This document shows positions 25,929-39,042 of a stretch of 64,000 nt of DNA, in pieces. The position numbers were made by a program, and so were the translations under genes. Within the stretch, counting starts at the first letter, position 1, and each line of letters opens with the position of its first letter. A model generated the notes under the pieces. That model did not search any database. It was not told where the DNA came from and saw only the letters and a list, made by a program, of their open reading frames with translations. The stretch lies in assembly GCF_035594125.1 (NCBI RefSeq), contig NC_087163.1, positions 11,814,001 to 11,878,000 of the forward strand, written 5' to 3'. Origin of the DNA: Scylla paramamosain (lineage: Eukaryota; Arthropoda; Malacostraca; Decapoda; Portunidae).

Positions 25929-28900
25929 TTTTCAGTGTTTTTGGACGTGTTACGCAATAAACCACTAAAAGCCAGGGTAATCACATTACATGGGAATAAA
26001 ACCAAATTTTACCAAAAACTTGCCTTTAAGTGTTTTTGAGCTCCATACTTACCAAAACGCTAAAACGCATGCAAAATACATTTTATGGAGAAACAGAATT
26101 ACATTACCAAATATATGTATTTTGAGTGTTTTTCACCATGTTATCTATAAAACGCTTAAATACATGGAAAGAACCTTATGTTTGGGAAACGAAATAACAT
26201 TACGAGAAACGTGTATTATGAGTGATTTTTAAGTTCTTTTAGTACCAAAAAGCAAAAACCTACAAATAACACTCATTAGAAAAAATAAAAATAATGAATA
26301 AAAAAATAAGAAAATGAGATTTTTATATTTTTTTTATTCATCTTCATAGGTACCGAGATGCCAAAATTCTGCAAAAATTCAGGGAATTTATGTGGAAAAA
26401 AGAACATTACGAAAAAAAGTTGAGTGTTTTTAACATACTTAGTTACGAAAATGCCAAATTACATGCGAAACTACCTTCATGTGGGAAAAAAAAATGATAT
26501 TTCCAAAAAAGTGTCTTTTTAGTGTTTTTGAGCGTGATATGCACCAAAGCACTAAAAAGCAGAACAATCACATTATATGGGAATTAAACCAACTTTTACG
26601 AAGAACTTGCCTTTAAGTATTTTTTTTTAATTCCTTACATACCAAATCGCTAAAACATATGCAAAACACCCTTTATAGAGAAACAAAATAACATTACCGA
26701 AAACATATATTTTGAGTGTTTTTGATCATGTAACCTATATAAACGCTTAAATACATGTAAAGAACCTTATGTTTGTATAACAAAAGGACATTACGAAAAT
26801 CATGTATTATGAGTGTTTTTAAGTTATTTAAGTACCAAAAAGCTAAAACCCACAAAAAAACACTCTTTATAGAGAGAAAAAAAAATTTCGTTATTCATCT
26901 TCATAGGTACCGAGATGGCAAAATTCTGGCAAAATTAATGGAAATTTTGTAAAAAAATAAAAACATTATATAAAAAAATAATTTTAGCTTTTTTCCGGAG
27001 TTATGTACAAACCCTGAAGTGTATGCAAATCCACCTGTATGGGGAAATTACACGACTTTACCAGAAACCTGTCTTTTGAATGTTTTTCAGCAATTTCAAC
27101 AATATTACTGAAAACGTGTCTTTTCAGTGATTTACGTAGAAAAACGCTAAAACGGATGTAAACTAACCAATATGAAGAAATAGAATAACATTACCAAAAA
27201 GATATATTTTTATGTGTTTTTGAGCTTGTTACCTACAAAAAATGCAAAAATAGATGGAAAGCACTTCATATTAGCGAAGAAAAGGACATTAGGTGAAACG
27301 TGTATGAGTGTTTTATAGTTTGACAAGAACCACAAGGTAAAAAGCTCAAAAACTCGTGTACATAAAGAAGTTTCTTACATACCAAAAAGCTGAAACTCAT
27401 GAATAACACTTTTAATTTTGAAACAGAAATACCTTACCAAATGTGTGTAAAAGAAAAGTTTCTTACCAAAATGCTGGAACTCATGAATAACACTTTTAAT
27501 TAAGAAATAGAACAACCTTACTAAATGCCTGTGTTTTGAGTTTTTTTTTCACATTCTTAGTTACAGAAACCCCAAATTCTATGCAAAACTAGCTTTATGT
27601 GGGAAAAAAAAAATGATATTACCAGAAAAGTGTCTTTTGAGTGTTTTTGAGCGTGTTAGGCAATAATGCACTAAAAAAGCAGGGTAATCACATTACATGG
27701 GAATAAAAACAACTTTTATCAAGAACTTGCCTTTCAGTGTTTATGAGCTCATTACATACCAAAACGCTAAAACGCATGCAAAACACCTTTTATGGAGAAA
27801 CAGAATAAAATTACCAAAAACATAAATTTTGAGGGTTTTCATCATGTTATCTATAATAACGCTTAAATACATACAAAGAACCTTAAGTTTGCGAAACGAA
27901 AGGACATTACGAGAAATATGTATTATAAGTGTTTCCAAGTTGCTTAAGTACCAAAATGTTAAAACCCACAAATAACACTTTATTTAGAAACAAAGTAAAA
28001 AAATAAAAAAAAAATACGATTTTTTTTTTGTTATTCATCTTCATAGGTACCGAGATGCCAAAATTCTGGGAAAATTCAGGGCTATTATATGATAAAAGAA
28101 AATTATTAAAAAAGTTAATTTTAGCTTTTTTTTCGGACTGTTATATACCAAACCCTAAAGTGCATCCAAAGACTCCTATATGAGGAAATTAAACGACCTT
28201 ACCAGAAATCTGTGTTTTGAGTGTTTTTCTGCATGTTAGGCACCAAAACGATCAATAATAAGGAACTCACTCTATATGAGAATCCAATACAAAATTGCTC
28301 AAAACGTGTCTTTTCAGTGTTTTACGTATAAAAACGCTAAAACGGATTGAAACCAACCAGTATCAAGAAATAAAAAACATTACCAAAAAGGTATATTTTA
28401 AATGTTTTTGAGCTTATTACCTACAAAAAACGGGAAAATTGATGCAAAGCACTGTATATTAGAAAACAAAAGGACTTTGCAATAAAAGTGTATAATGAGT
28501 TTTTATAGTTCAAACGAACGAAAAGGCAAAAAACACAAAAACTCGTGGATATGGAGTAGGTTCCTAGATACCAAAATGCTGAAACTCATGAATAACACTC
28601 TTAATTGAGAAACAGAACAACCTTACTAAATGCGTGTATTTTGAGTTCTTTTCACATTCGTTGTTACCAAAAATCCCAAATTGCATGCAAAACCACCTTT
28701 ATGTGAGAAAAAAAATGACATTACCAGAAAAGTGTCTTATAAGTGTTTCTGAGCGTGAGAGGCAATAAAGCACTAAAAAGCAGGGGAATCATATTACATT
28801 GGAATAACACCAATTTATACAAAAAACTTGCCTTTAAGTGTTTTTGAGCTCCTTATATAACAAACCGCTAAAACGCATGCAAAACAAACTTTACGGACAA

Positions 28901-29819
28901 ACAGAATAACATTACCAAAAACATGTTTTTTGAGTGTTTTTGATCATGTTATCTATAAAAACGCTTAAATACATGCAAAGAACATTATGTTTGGAAAACA
29001 AAAGGACATTACGAGAAACGTGTATTATGAGTGTTTTTTTAAGTTCCTTAAGTACCAAAAAGCTAAAACCCACTCTTTATTTAGAAAATAAAAAAATAAA
29101 AAAATAAAAAAAAATAGGAAATTTTTTTTTTCTTATTCATCTTCATAGGTACCGAGATGACAAAATTCTGGGAAAATTCAGGGCAATCATATGATAAAAC
29201 AATATTATCAAAAAGTTAATTTCAGCTTTTTTTTTCGGACTGTTATGTACCAAACCCTAAAGTGCATGCAAAGCCTCCTATATAAGGAAATTAAACGACC
29301 TTACAAGAAATCTGTGTTTTGAGTGTTTTTTAGCATGTTAGGCACCAAAACGATAAATAATAAGGAACTCACTCTATATGGGAATCTAAAACAAAGTTAC
29401 TGAAAACGTGTCTTTTCAGTGTTTTACGTACAAAAACGCTAAGACGGATGGAAAGCAACCAATATCAAGAAGTAGAAAAACGTTACTAAAAAGGTATATT
29501 TTGAGTGTTTTTGAGCTTGTTACCTACAAAAAACGCGAAATTTGATGCAAACCGCTCTATATTGGGAATGAAAAGGACATTGCAAGAAAAGTGCATAATG
29601 AGTGTTTTATAGTTCAAAAGGACCACAAGGCAAAAAATGCAAAATCTCGTGTATATGGAGAGGTTTCCTAGATACCAAAATGCTAAAACTCATGTATATC
29701 ACTCTTAATTGAGTGTTCTTGAGCGTGTTAGGCAATAAAGCACTAAAAAGCAGAGCAATCACATTACATGGGAATAAAACCAACTTTTACAAAGAACTTG
29801 TCTTTTAGTGTTTTTGACA
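25929..29819 (-). repeat. Minus-orientation block, second copy of the 18.4-22.8 kb segment
   Basis: Units are 26271-26869 (599 bp, M8 fused to M3 near 26420), 26870-27976 (1107 bp, subtype D) and 27977-29073 (1097 bp). Order and private variants follow 18414-22780 at an offset of about 6.9-7.5 kb. It ends where TTAATTGAG jumps to TGTTCTTGAGCGTG near 29713, followed by M2-M1 and an island. Confidence 0.86.
27086..27112 (-). repeat. Subtype-D M6/M7 fusion, copy 3
   Basis: CAGCAATTTCAACAATATTA marks the same fusion. It lies in the second copy of the 7-kb-spaced direct duplication. Confidence 0.82.
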
Positions 29820-30298
29820 CGCATTTATTAAGGTTGCTCTGTTTCTCAATTAAGAGTGTTATTCATGAGTTTCTGCATTTTGGTATATAGGGAACTTCTC
29901 CATATACACAAGTTTTTGCGTTTTTTGCCTTGTGTTTTTTTTTTAAACTATAAAACATTCATTATACACTTTTCTCGCAATATCCCTTTCTTTCCCAATA
30001 TAGAGTGCTTTTATCAATTTTCGCTTTTTTTTTTTTAGGAAACAAGCACACAAACACTCAAAATATAAATTTTTGGTAATGTTTTTCTGCTTCTTGATAT
30101 TGATTGGTTTGTATAATTTTTAGCGTTTTTCTACGTAAAACACTGAGAAGACACGTTTTCAGTAATTTTCTTTCGGATTCCCACATAGAGTGAGTTCCTT
30201 ATTATTTATCGTTTTGGTGCCTAATATGCTGAAAAACACTCAGAAGACATATTTCTTGTAAGTTCTTTAATTTCCTAATATGGGAGGCTTTGTATGTC
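29820..30298 (+). repeat. Inverted island, copy 5
   Basis: About 475 bp, full length (M3 tail to M8 start). Entry is TTTTTGACACGCATTTATT and exit is TTTGTATGTCTTTTCAG. Confidence 0.86.
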
Positions 30299-33200
30299 TT
30301 TTCAGTGCTTGTGAGCGTGTTACGCAATAAAGCTCTAAAAGCCAGGGCAATCACATTACATGGGAATAAAACCAAATTTTACCAAGAACTTACCTTTAAG
30401 TGTTTTTGAGCTCGTTACATACCAAAACGCTAAAACGCATGCAAAATACATTTTATGGAGAAACAGAATAACATTACCAAATACATGTATTTTTAATGTT
30501 TTTTTTTTTTTTTCATGCTATGTATAAAAACGCTTAAATACATACAAAGAACCTTATGTTTGGGAAACGAAAGAACATTACGAGAAACGTGTATTATGAG
30601 TGATTTTTAAGTTCCTTCAGTACCAAAAAGCTAAAACCCACAAATAACACTCTTTAGAAAAATAAATAAATAAGAAAAAAATGGGATTTTTTTTTTTTTT
30701 TAGGTTATTCATCTTCATACGTATATGAAGAAATAGAATAACATTACCAAAAAGATATATTTTGAATGTTTTTGAGCTTGTTACCTACAAAAAATGCAAA
30801 AATCTATATAAAGCACTCTGTATTAGGAAACAAAAGGACATTAGGAGAAACGTGTATAATGAGTGTTTTATAGTTTTAAAAGAATCACAAGTCAATAAAC
30901 GCAAAAACTCGTGTATATAGAGAAATTTCTTAAATACCAAAATGAATAAATGTATGAATAACACTTTTATTAGATAAACAGAACTACCTTACTAAATTGT
31001 GTATTTTGAGTGTTTTTCACATTCTTAGTTACGAAAATGCCAAATTACATTCGAAACTACCATCATTTAAGAAAAAAATGACATTACCAGAAAAGTGTCT
31101 TTTGAGTGTTTTTCAGCGTGATATGCAACAAAGCACTAAAAAGCAAAACGTTCACATTATATGGGAATAAAACCAACTACGAAGAATTTGCCTTTAAGTG
31201 TTTATTAACCCTATATACCAAACCCCTAAAACGCATGCAAAACAAACTTTATATAAAAAACAGAATAACATTACTAAAAACATGTTTTTTGAGTGTTTTT
31301 GATCATGTTATCTATAAAAACGCTAAAGTACATGCAAAGAACATTATGTTTGGGAAGCAAAAGGACATTATGAGAAACGTGTATTATGAGTGTTTTTTTT
31401 TAAGTTCCTTAAGTACCAAAAACCTAAAACCCACAAATAACACTCTTTATTTAGAAAATAAAAAAATAAATAAAATAAAAATAAATAGGACTTTTTTTTT
31501 GTAATTCATATTCATAGGTACCGACATACCAAAATTCTGGAAAAATTCAGGGCAATTATGTGATAAAAGAATATTATCAAAAAAGTTAATTTCAGCTTTT
31601 TTTTTCGAACTGTTATCTACCAAACCCTAAAGTGCATGCAAAGCCTCCTATATGAGGAAATTAAACGACCTTAAAAGAAATCTGTCTTTTGAGTGTTTTT
31701 CAGAATTTTAGGCACCAAAACGATAAATAAATAAGTAACTCACTTTATATGGGAATCCAAAACAAAACTACTGAAAACGTGTCTTCTCAGTGATTTACGT
31801 AGAAAAACGCTAAAACGGATGCAAACCAACCAATATAAAAAAATAGAAAAACATTACCAAAAATGTATATTTTTAGTGTTTTTGAGCTTGTTACCTACAA
31901 AAAACGCGAAAATTGATGCAAAGCACTCTATATTAGGAAATAAAAGGACATTGCAAGAAAAGTGTATACTGAGTGTTTTATAGTTCAAAAGAACCAAAAG
32001 GCAGAAAACGCAAAAACTTGTGGATATGGAGAAGTTTCCTAGATACCAAAATGCTTAAACTCATGAATAACATTCCTAATTGAGAAACAGAACAACCTTA
32101 CTAAATCCGTGTATTTTGAGAGCTTTTTACATTTTTAGTTACCAAAACCCCAAATTGCATGCGAAACCAGCTCTATGTGAGAAAAAAATGACATTACCAG
32201 AAAAATGTCTCATGAGTGTTTTTGAGCATGATAGCCAATAAAGCACTAAAAAGCAGGGGAATCACATTACATTTGAATAAAACCAATTTTTATCAAGAAC
32301 TTGCCTTTAAATGTTTTTGAGCTCCTTATATACTAAACCGCTAAAACGCATACAAAACAAACTTTATGAAGAAACAGAATGAAATTACCAAAAACATGTA
32401 TTTTGAGTGTTTTTGATCATGTTATCTATAAAAACGCTTAAATACATAAAAAGAAGCTTATGTTTGGGAAACAAAAGGACATTACGAGAAACGTATATTA
32501 TGAGTGTTTTTAAGTTTGTTAAGTACCAAAAACCTAAAGCCCACTCTTTATTTAAAAAAAATAAATAAATAAATATAAAAATAAAAAAAATAAAAAATTT
32601 TTCTGGGAAAATTCAAGACAATTATATGATAAGAGAATATTATCAAAAAAGTTGATTTTAGCTTTTGTTTCGGACTGTTATGTACCAAACCCTAAACTGC
32701 ATGCAAAGCCTTTTATATAAGGAAATTAAACGACCTTACCAGAAATATCTTTTCAGTGTTTTTCAGCATGTTAGGCACCAAAATGATAAATAATAAAGAA
32801 CTCACCTTATATAGGAATCCAAAACAAAATCATTGAAAACGTGTCTTCCCAGTGTTTTACGTAGAAAAACACTAAAATAGGTGCAAAACAACCAATATCA
32901 AGAATTAGAAAAAAACATTACCAAAAAGATATATTTTGAATGTTTTTGAGCTTGTTACCTACAAAAAAAAAAAACGCTAAAATTGATACAAAGCACTCTA
33001 TATTGGGATACAAAGGGACATTGCGAGAAATGTGTATAATGAGTGTATTATAGTTAAAAAGAACAACAAGGCAAAAAACGCAAAAACTCGTGTATATGGA
33101 GAAGTTTCCTAGATACCAAAATGCTGAAACACATGAATAACACACTTAATTGAGAAACAGAACAACCTTACCAAATTCGTGTTTTTTGAGTGTTTTTTAT

Positions 33201-33787
33201 ATTCTTAGTTACCAAAAACCCAAATTTCATGCGAAACCAGATTTAAGTGGGAAAACATGACATTTCCAGAAAAATGTCTTTTGAGTGTTTTTGAGCGTGA
33301 TAGCCAATAAAGCACTAAAAAGCAGGGTAATCACTTTTCATTGGAATAAACCCAATTTTTACCAAAAACCTGCATTTAAATGTTTTTGAGCTCCTTAATG
33401 CCAAAATTCTGGCAAATTTCAGGGAAATTATGTGAAAAAAGTATATCAAAAAAGTTAACTTTTTTTCAGACCGTTATGTACCAAACCCTAAAGTGCATGT
33501 AAAGCCACCTATATTGGGATATTAAACGACTTTACCTGAAACCTGCCTTTTGCGTTTTTTTCAGTATGTTAGGCACCAAAACAATAAATAATATGGAAAT
33601 CAATCTGTATGGGAATCCAAAACAAAATTACTGAAAACGTGTCTTTTCAGTGTTTTACGTAGAAAAACGCCAAAAAGAATGCAAATCAACCAATATCATG
33701 AAATAGAATAATATTACCAAAAAGGTATTTTTTATGTTTTTCAGCGAAAAGGGATGCAAATCTCTCTATATTGGGAAAGAAATGAAC

Positions 33788-33913
<126 letters not shown>

Positions 33914-34634
33914 AACATTACCAAAAAGGTATATTTTGAGTGTTTTTGAGTTTCTTACCTACAAAAAACGCGAAAATGCATGCAATTTACTCTATATTTG
34001 GAAACAAAAGGAGATTACGAGAAACGTGTATAATGAGTATTTTATAGTTTCACAAGAACCACAAGGCAAAAAACGCAAAAACTCGTGTATGTGGAGAAGT
34101 TTCTTAGATACCAAAATGCTGAAACTCATAAATAACACTCTAAATTCAGAAACAGTCTTACCAAATAGGTGTATTTTGAGTGTTTTTCACATTCTTAGTT
34201 ACTAAAACCCCAAATTGCATGCGAAACTAGCTTTATGTGGGAAAAAAATGACATTACGAGAAAAGTGTATTTTGAGTGTTTTTGAGCGTGTTAGGCAATA
34301 AAGCACTAAAAAGGAGGGCAATCATATTACATGGGAATAAAACCAACTTTTACCAAGAACTTGCCTTTAAGTGTTTTTTAGCTCCTTATATACCAAATCG
34401 CTAAAATGCATGCAAAACACCCTTTATAGAGAAATAGATTAACATTACCAAAAACATGTATTTTGAATGTTTTTGATCATGTTATCTCTAAAAACGCTTA
34501 AATACATGCAAAGAACCCTATGTCTGGGAAACAAATGGATATTACGAGAAACGTGTATTATGAGTGTTTTTAAGTTCCATAAGTACCAAAAAGCTAAAAC
34601 CTCTTTATAAAGAAAAAAAAATAGGATTTTTGTT

Positions 34635-34641
34635 GGGGGGG
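34635..34641 (+). other. G7 run in an otherwise A/T tract
   Basis: TGTTGGGGGGGATATTC replaces the usual T-rich run and GTTATTCATC of a reversed M9. It is the only G run of this length I saw in the window. It may be a polymerase or base-calling error. Confidence 0.6.
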
Positions 34642-35055
34642 ATATTCTTCATAGGTACCGAGATGCCAAAATTCTGGCAAAATTCAGTGAAATTATGTGA
34701 AAAAAGAACATTATCAAAAAAGTTAATTTTAGCTTTTTTTTTTCGGACTGTTTTGTACCAAACTTTAAAGTGCATGCAAAGCCAACTATATGAGGAAATT
34801 AAACGACTTTACTAGAAACCTGTGTTTTGAGTGTTGTTCAGCATGTTATTCACCAAAACAATAAATAATAAGGAAGTCATTCTATATGAGAATCCAAAAC
34901 AAAATTATTGAAAACACGTCTTTTCCGTGTTTTACGTAGAAAAACGCTAAAACGGATGCAAACCAACCAATATGTAGAAATAGAACAAGATTACCAAAAA
35001 GTTTATTTTGAATGTTTTTGAGCATTTTACTTACAAAAAAACGCAAAAATGGATG

Positions 35056-36345
35056 CCTTTCAGCGGTTTGTTACCTAAGAAGTAAAAAAAAAAAAGTTTC
35101 TCGTAATTTTTTTTTTTCCATTTAACCAAATAGGGTACTTGGAATGTATTTTGACGTTTTTCACGTAACAACCTTTAAAAACAATAAAAAAAAACTTGTT
35201 TTTGGTAATATTATTCTGTTTCTCCATCAAGGGTGTTTTGTATGCGTTTTAGTGTTCTAATACCTAAGTTGCTCAAAAATACTGAAAAGAGACATTTTTA
35301 TTGATGTTTTGTTTTCCATTACAGTGTGATTTCCATGCTTTTCATCGTTTTGGATCAGGTGTCAAAAGACACCTTTCTAGAAAACTAGTCTCCTTTCGCA
35401 TCCTTTGCCTGTGTACTTAACAATGAGAAATGCACTCCAATTACAAGTTTTTGAAAATGTTATTATGTTTCTCGATGACGGTTTTTTTTTTTTTTTTTTG
35501 CATGCAGCTTAGGTTTTTGGTATGTAATAAGCTCAAAAACACTTAAAAGACACGTTTTCCTTAGTGTTGTTTTGTTGTTCAAATCAAGTGATTTCCAAGC
35601 TTTATATCGATTTAGTGTCTAAACACTCCAAAGACACGTTTCTGGAAAAATCGTTTCATTTCCTCATAAAGGTTACTTTGCATGCATTTTTGCATTTTTT
35701 ATGTAACAAGCTCATAAACACATAAAATACTTGTTTTTGGCAATTTTATTATGTTTCTCCATAAAAAGTGTTTTGCAAACGTATTAGCGTTTTGGTACGT
35801 AAGAAGCTCAAAAAGATTGAAGACATGTTTTTGATAATGTTTTTTTATTCCCATATAGTGATCTTTTCATGCTTTTTTAGCATTCTGGTACATAGCAGAT
35901 TCATAAACATTCAAAAGACACGTTTCATTAAATTTAGTTTTGTTTGTTAGTGGGCTTCCATACATTTTGGCGTTTTGGCTCCCAACAATATGAGAAAAAC
36001 ACTCAAAATACACGTTTTTGGTAATGTTGTTATGTTTATCCATACAGAGTGCTATTCATGCGTTTTCACATTTTGCTACCTAAGAAGCTCAAATTTACTC
36101 ATAATACACGTTTCTGATAATGACTTTTCTTTCTTCATATAAAATACTTTCCATATATTATGGCGTTTTTCTTCCTAGTAAGCTCAAAAACTCTCAAATT
36201 ATTTTTTTTTGTGATATTATTCTGTTTTTTCTATAAAGGGTGTTTTTCATGCATTTTACCTTCTTGGTACGTAAGAAGCTGAAAAAAAAAAACTCAAAAG
36301 ACACGTTTTTGGCAAAGTAGCTTTTTTTTTCCATGTATATGTGTA
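35056..36345 (+). repeat. Diverged monomeric satellite, plus orientation
   Basis: Monomers of about 95 bp remain obvious (TTTTGCATGC-like starts, CTCAAAAAC blocks, GGTAATGTT and CATATAG ends), but they do not follow M1-M11 order and lack the HOR-specific words. One reads GGCGTTTTGGCTCCCAACAA. Substitutions relative to the HOR consensus are denser than in the flanks. Confidence 0.82.
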
Positions 36346-37119
36346 TATGAACTTGTTAACCACAAAACAGTAAAAAGCATGAAAACTTCCCTATACTGGA
36401 AAAGCAAAAAACAACATTCCCAAAAAACGTATTTTTTGGGGTATTTTTCAGCTACTTACGTACAAAAACGCTGAAATGCTTGCAAAATACCCTTAATGGA
36501 AAAAACAAATAACCTTACCAGAAACTAGTATTTCATTTTATTTCTTAAGCTTGTCACGTACAAAAGTGCCAAAATGCATGCAAAGTGCACTATATATGGA
36601 TACGAAAGTACATTACGAGAAACGTGCAGTATGAGTGTTTTCAACTTATTAGGTAACAAAACGCTAAAGCGAGTGAATAGCACTCTATATGGAGAAACAA
36701 AAACGCTAAAATGCATGCAAAGCATTATATATGAGGGAAAATACGACACTTCTAGAAAGGTGTTCTTTCAGTGTTTGTAAGCGTATTAGGTACCAAAATG
36801 CTAAAAAGCAAGGAAAGAACCATACATGGGAAAACAAAACATTACAAAGAATTATTTTCATTGTTTTGAGCTACTTACATGCTAAAACGCAAAGGCGCAT
36901 GCAAAACACCTTTTATGGAGAAACAGCAAAACGTGTATTTTTAATGTTTTAAGATAATTACGTAAAAAAATTCAAAATTCATATAAAGTTCCCAATATGG
37001 GGAAACGAAAAGACATTACGACAAACGTATATTATAAGTGTTTTACACCTTATTAGGTTGAAAAATGAAAACACTTTCCTATATAGGTGAAATGAAAAAC
37101 GTAAATGAAAGTGAAATGA
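36346..37119 (-). repeat. Diverged monomeric satellite, minus orientation, with degenerate end
   Basis: Reversed monomers without HOR order (GCATGCAAAG, GAGTGTTTT and ATTACGAGAAACG words). The last ~35 bp before HOR sequence resumes are degenerate, with GTGAAATGAAA-like short repeats near 37085-37125. The facing orientation change near 36346 follows TTCCATGTATATGTGTATATG. Confidence 0.8.
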
Positions 37120-37892
37120 AAGCACTTCCCTTTATAGGTGTCTTTGCATGCACTTTAGGGTTTGGTACATAACAATCCGAAAAAAAAAGCTATACGAGTA
37201 ATTAACTTTTTTGGTAATGCTCTTTTTTCCACATAAATTCCCTGAATTTTGGCAGAATTTTGGCATCTCGGTACCTATAAGGATGAATAACAAAAAAAAA
37301 AAATCCCATTTTTTTTGTTTATTAATTTTTTTTTTTTTAAATAAAGTGTTATTTGTGGGTTTAAGCTTTTAGGTACTGAAGGAACTTAAAAAACATCCAT
37401 AATACACGTTTCTCGTAATGTCCTTTCGTTTCCAAAATATAGCGATCTTTGCATGTATTTAAGCGTTTTTATAGGTAATATGATAAAAAAACACTCAAAA
37501 CACTTGTTTTTGGTAATGTTATTCTGCTTCTCAATAAAGGAGTGTTTTGCATGCGTTTTTTAGCGATTTGATATATAAGGAGCTTAAAAACACTTCAAGG
37601 CAATTTCTTGGTAAAAGTTGGTTTTATTCCAATGTAATATGATTGCCTTGCTTTTTAGTGCTTTATTGCCCAACATGCTCAGAAACACTCAAAAAACACT
37701 TCTGGTAATGTCATTTTTTCCCACATCAAGCTAGTTTCGCATGCTATTTGAGGTTTTGCTAAGAATGTGAAAAAAAACATTCAAAATACACGCATTTGGT
37801 AATGTTGTTCTGTTTCTTAATTAAGATTGTTAATCATAAGTTTCAGCATATTGGTATATAAGAAACTTCTTTATATACACGGCGTTTTTTGC

Positions 37893-37916
37893 CTTGTGGT
37901 TCTTGTGAACCACAAG
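37893..37916. repeat. Hairpin insertion in M4, subtype C, copy 1
   Basis: CTTGTGGTTC, loop TTGT, GAACCACAAG: a perfect 10-bp stem. It is followed by a short extra stretch (TTCTTTTACCCGAAAA) absent from other M4 copies. Confidence 0.88.
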
Positions 37917-39013
37917 TTCTTTTACCCGAAAATAATAAGACACTCATTATAGATGTTTCTCGTAATAACCTTTTCTTTCCCAATAGAGAGTGCTTTGTAT
38001 TCATTTTCGCGTTTTTTCTAGGTAACAAGCTCAAAAACACTCAAAATATAACTTTTTGGTAATGTTATTCTATTTATTCATATTGGTTGGTTTCCGTCCG
38101 ATTTAGCGTTTTTCTACGTAAAACACCGAAAAAACACGTTTTCAGTAATTTTGTTTTCGATTCCCAAAGAATATTGCCAGAATTTTGGCATCTTAGTACC
38201 TATTAAGATGAATAACAAAAAAAAAATTATTTTATTTATTTTTTCTCTATAAAGAGTTTTATTTGTGGGTTTTAGCTTTTTTGGAACTTAAGGAACTTAA
38301 AAACACTCATAATACACGTTTCTCGTAATGTCCTTTCGATTCCCATCATAAAGTTCTTTGAATGAATTTAAGCGTTTTTTTATAAATAACATGATCAAAA
38401 ACAGTCAAAATACATGTTTTTGGTAATGTTACTCTGTTTCTCCATTAAAAGGGTGTTTTTGCATGCGTTTTAGCGTTTTGGTATGTAAGGAGTTAAAAAA
38501 AAAAACACCTAAAGGCAAGTTCTTCGTAAGAGTTGGTTTTATTTCCATGTAATGTGATTGTTCTGCTTTTTTGTGCTTTGTTGCATATCACGCTCAAAAA
38601 CACTCAAAAGACACTCTTCTGGTAATATATTTTTTTTCCCACATAAAGCTAGCTTCGCATGTGATTTGGGATTTTCGTAACTAAGAATGTGAAAAACACT
38701 CAAAATACACACATTTGGTTAGATAGTTCTGTTTCTCAATTAAAAGTGTTATTCATGCATTTCAGCATTTTTGTATGTAAGAAACTTCTCTATATACACA
38801 CTATATAAAACACTCATTATACACGTTTCTCGTAATGTTCTTTTGTTTCCCAATATAGAGTGCTTTCCATCCATTTTGTAATTTTTTCTAGGAAACAAGC
38901 TGAAAAACGCACAAAATATATCTTTTTGGTTATGTTATTCTATTTCTTCATATTGGTTGGTTTGCATCCGTTTTAGCGTTTTTCTTCGTAAATCACTGAA
39001 AAGACACGTTTTT

Positions 39014-39042
39014 AGTAATATTGCTGAAATTGCTGAAAACAC
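39014..39042 (+). repeat. Subtype-D M6/M7 fusion, copy 4
   Basis: AGTAATATTGCTGAAATTGC runs from M6 directly into the CTGAAAACACTC half of M7. Confidence 0.82.

Noticed and set aside
31106..31504. Longest open frame (132 codons) as a possible gene
   Set aside because: It runs through reversed M2-M1-M11-M10-M9, ends in the A/T tract, and equivalent frames are broken in sister repeats. Its composition (K, F, N, L rich) is what the AT-rich repeat gives by chance.
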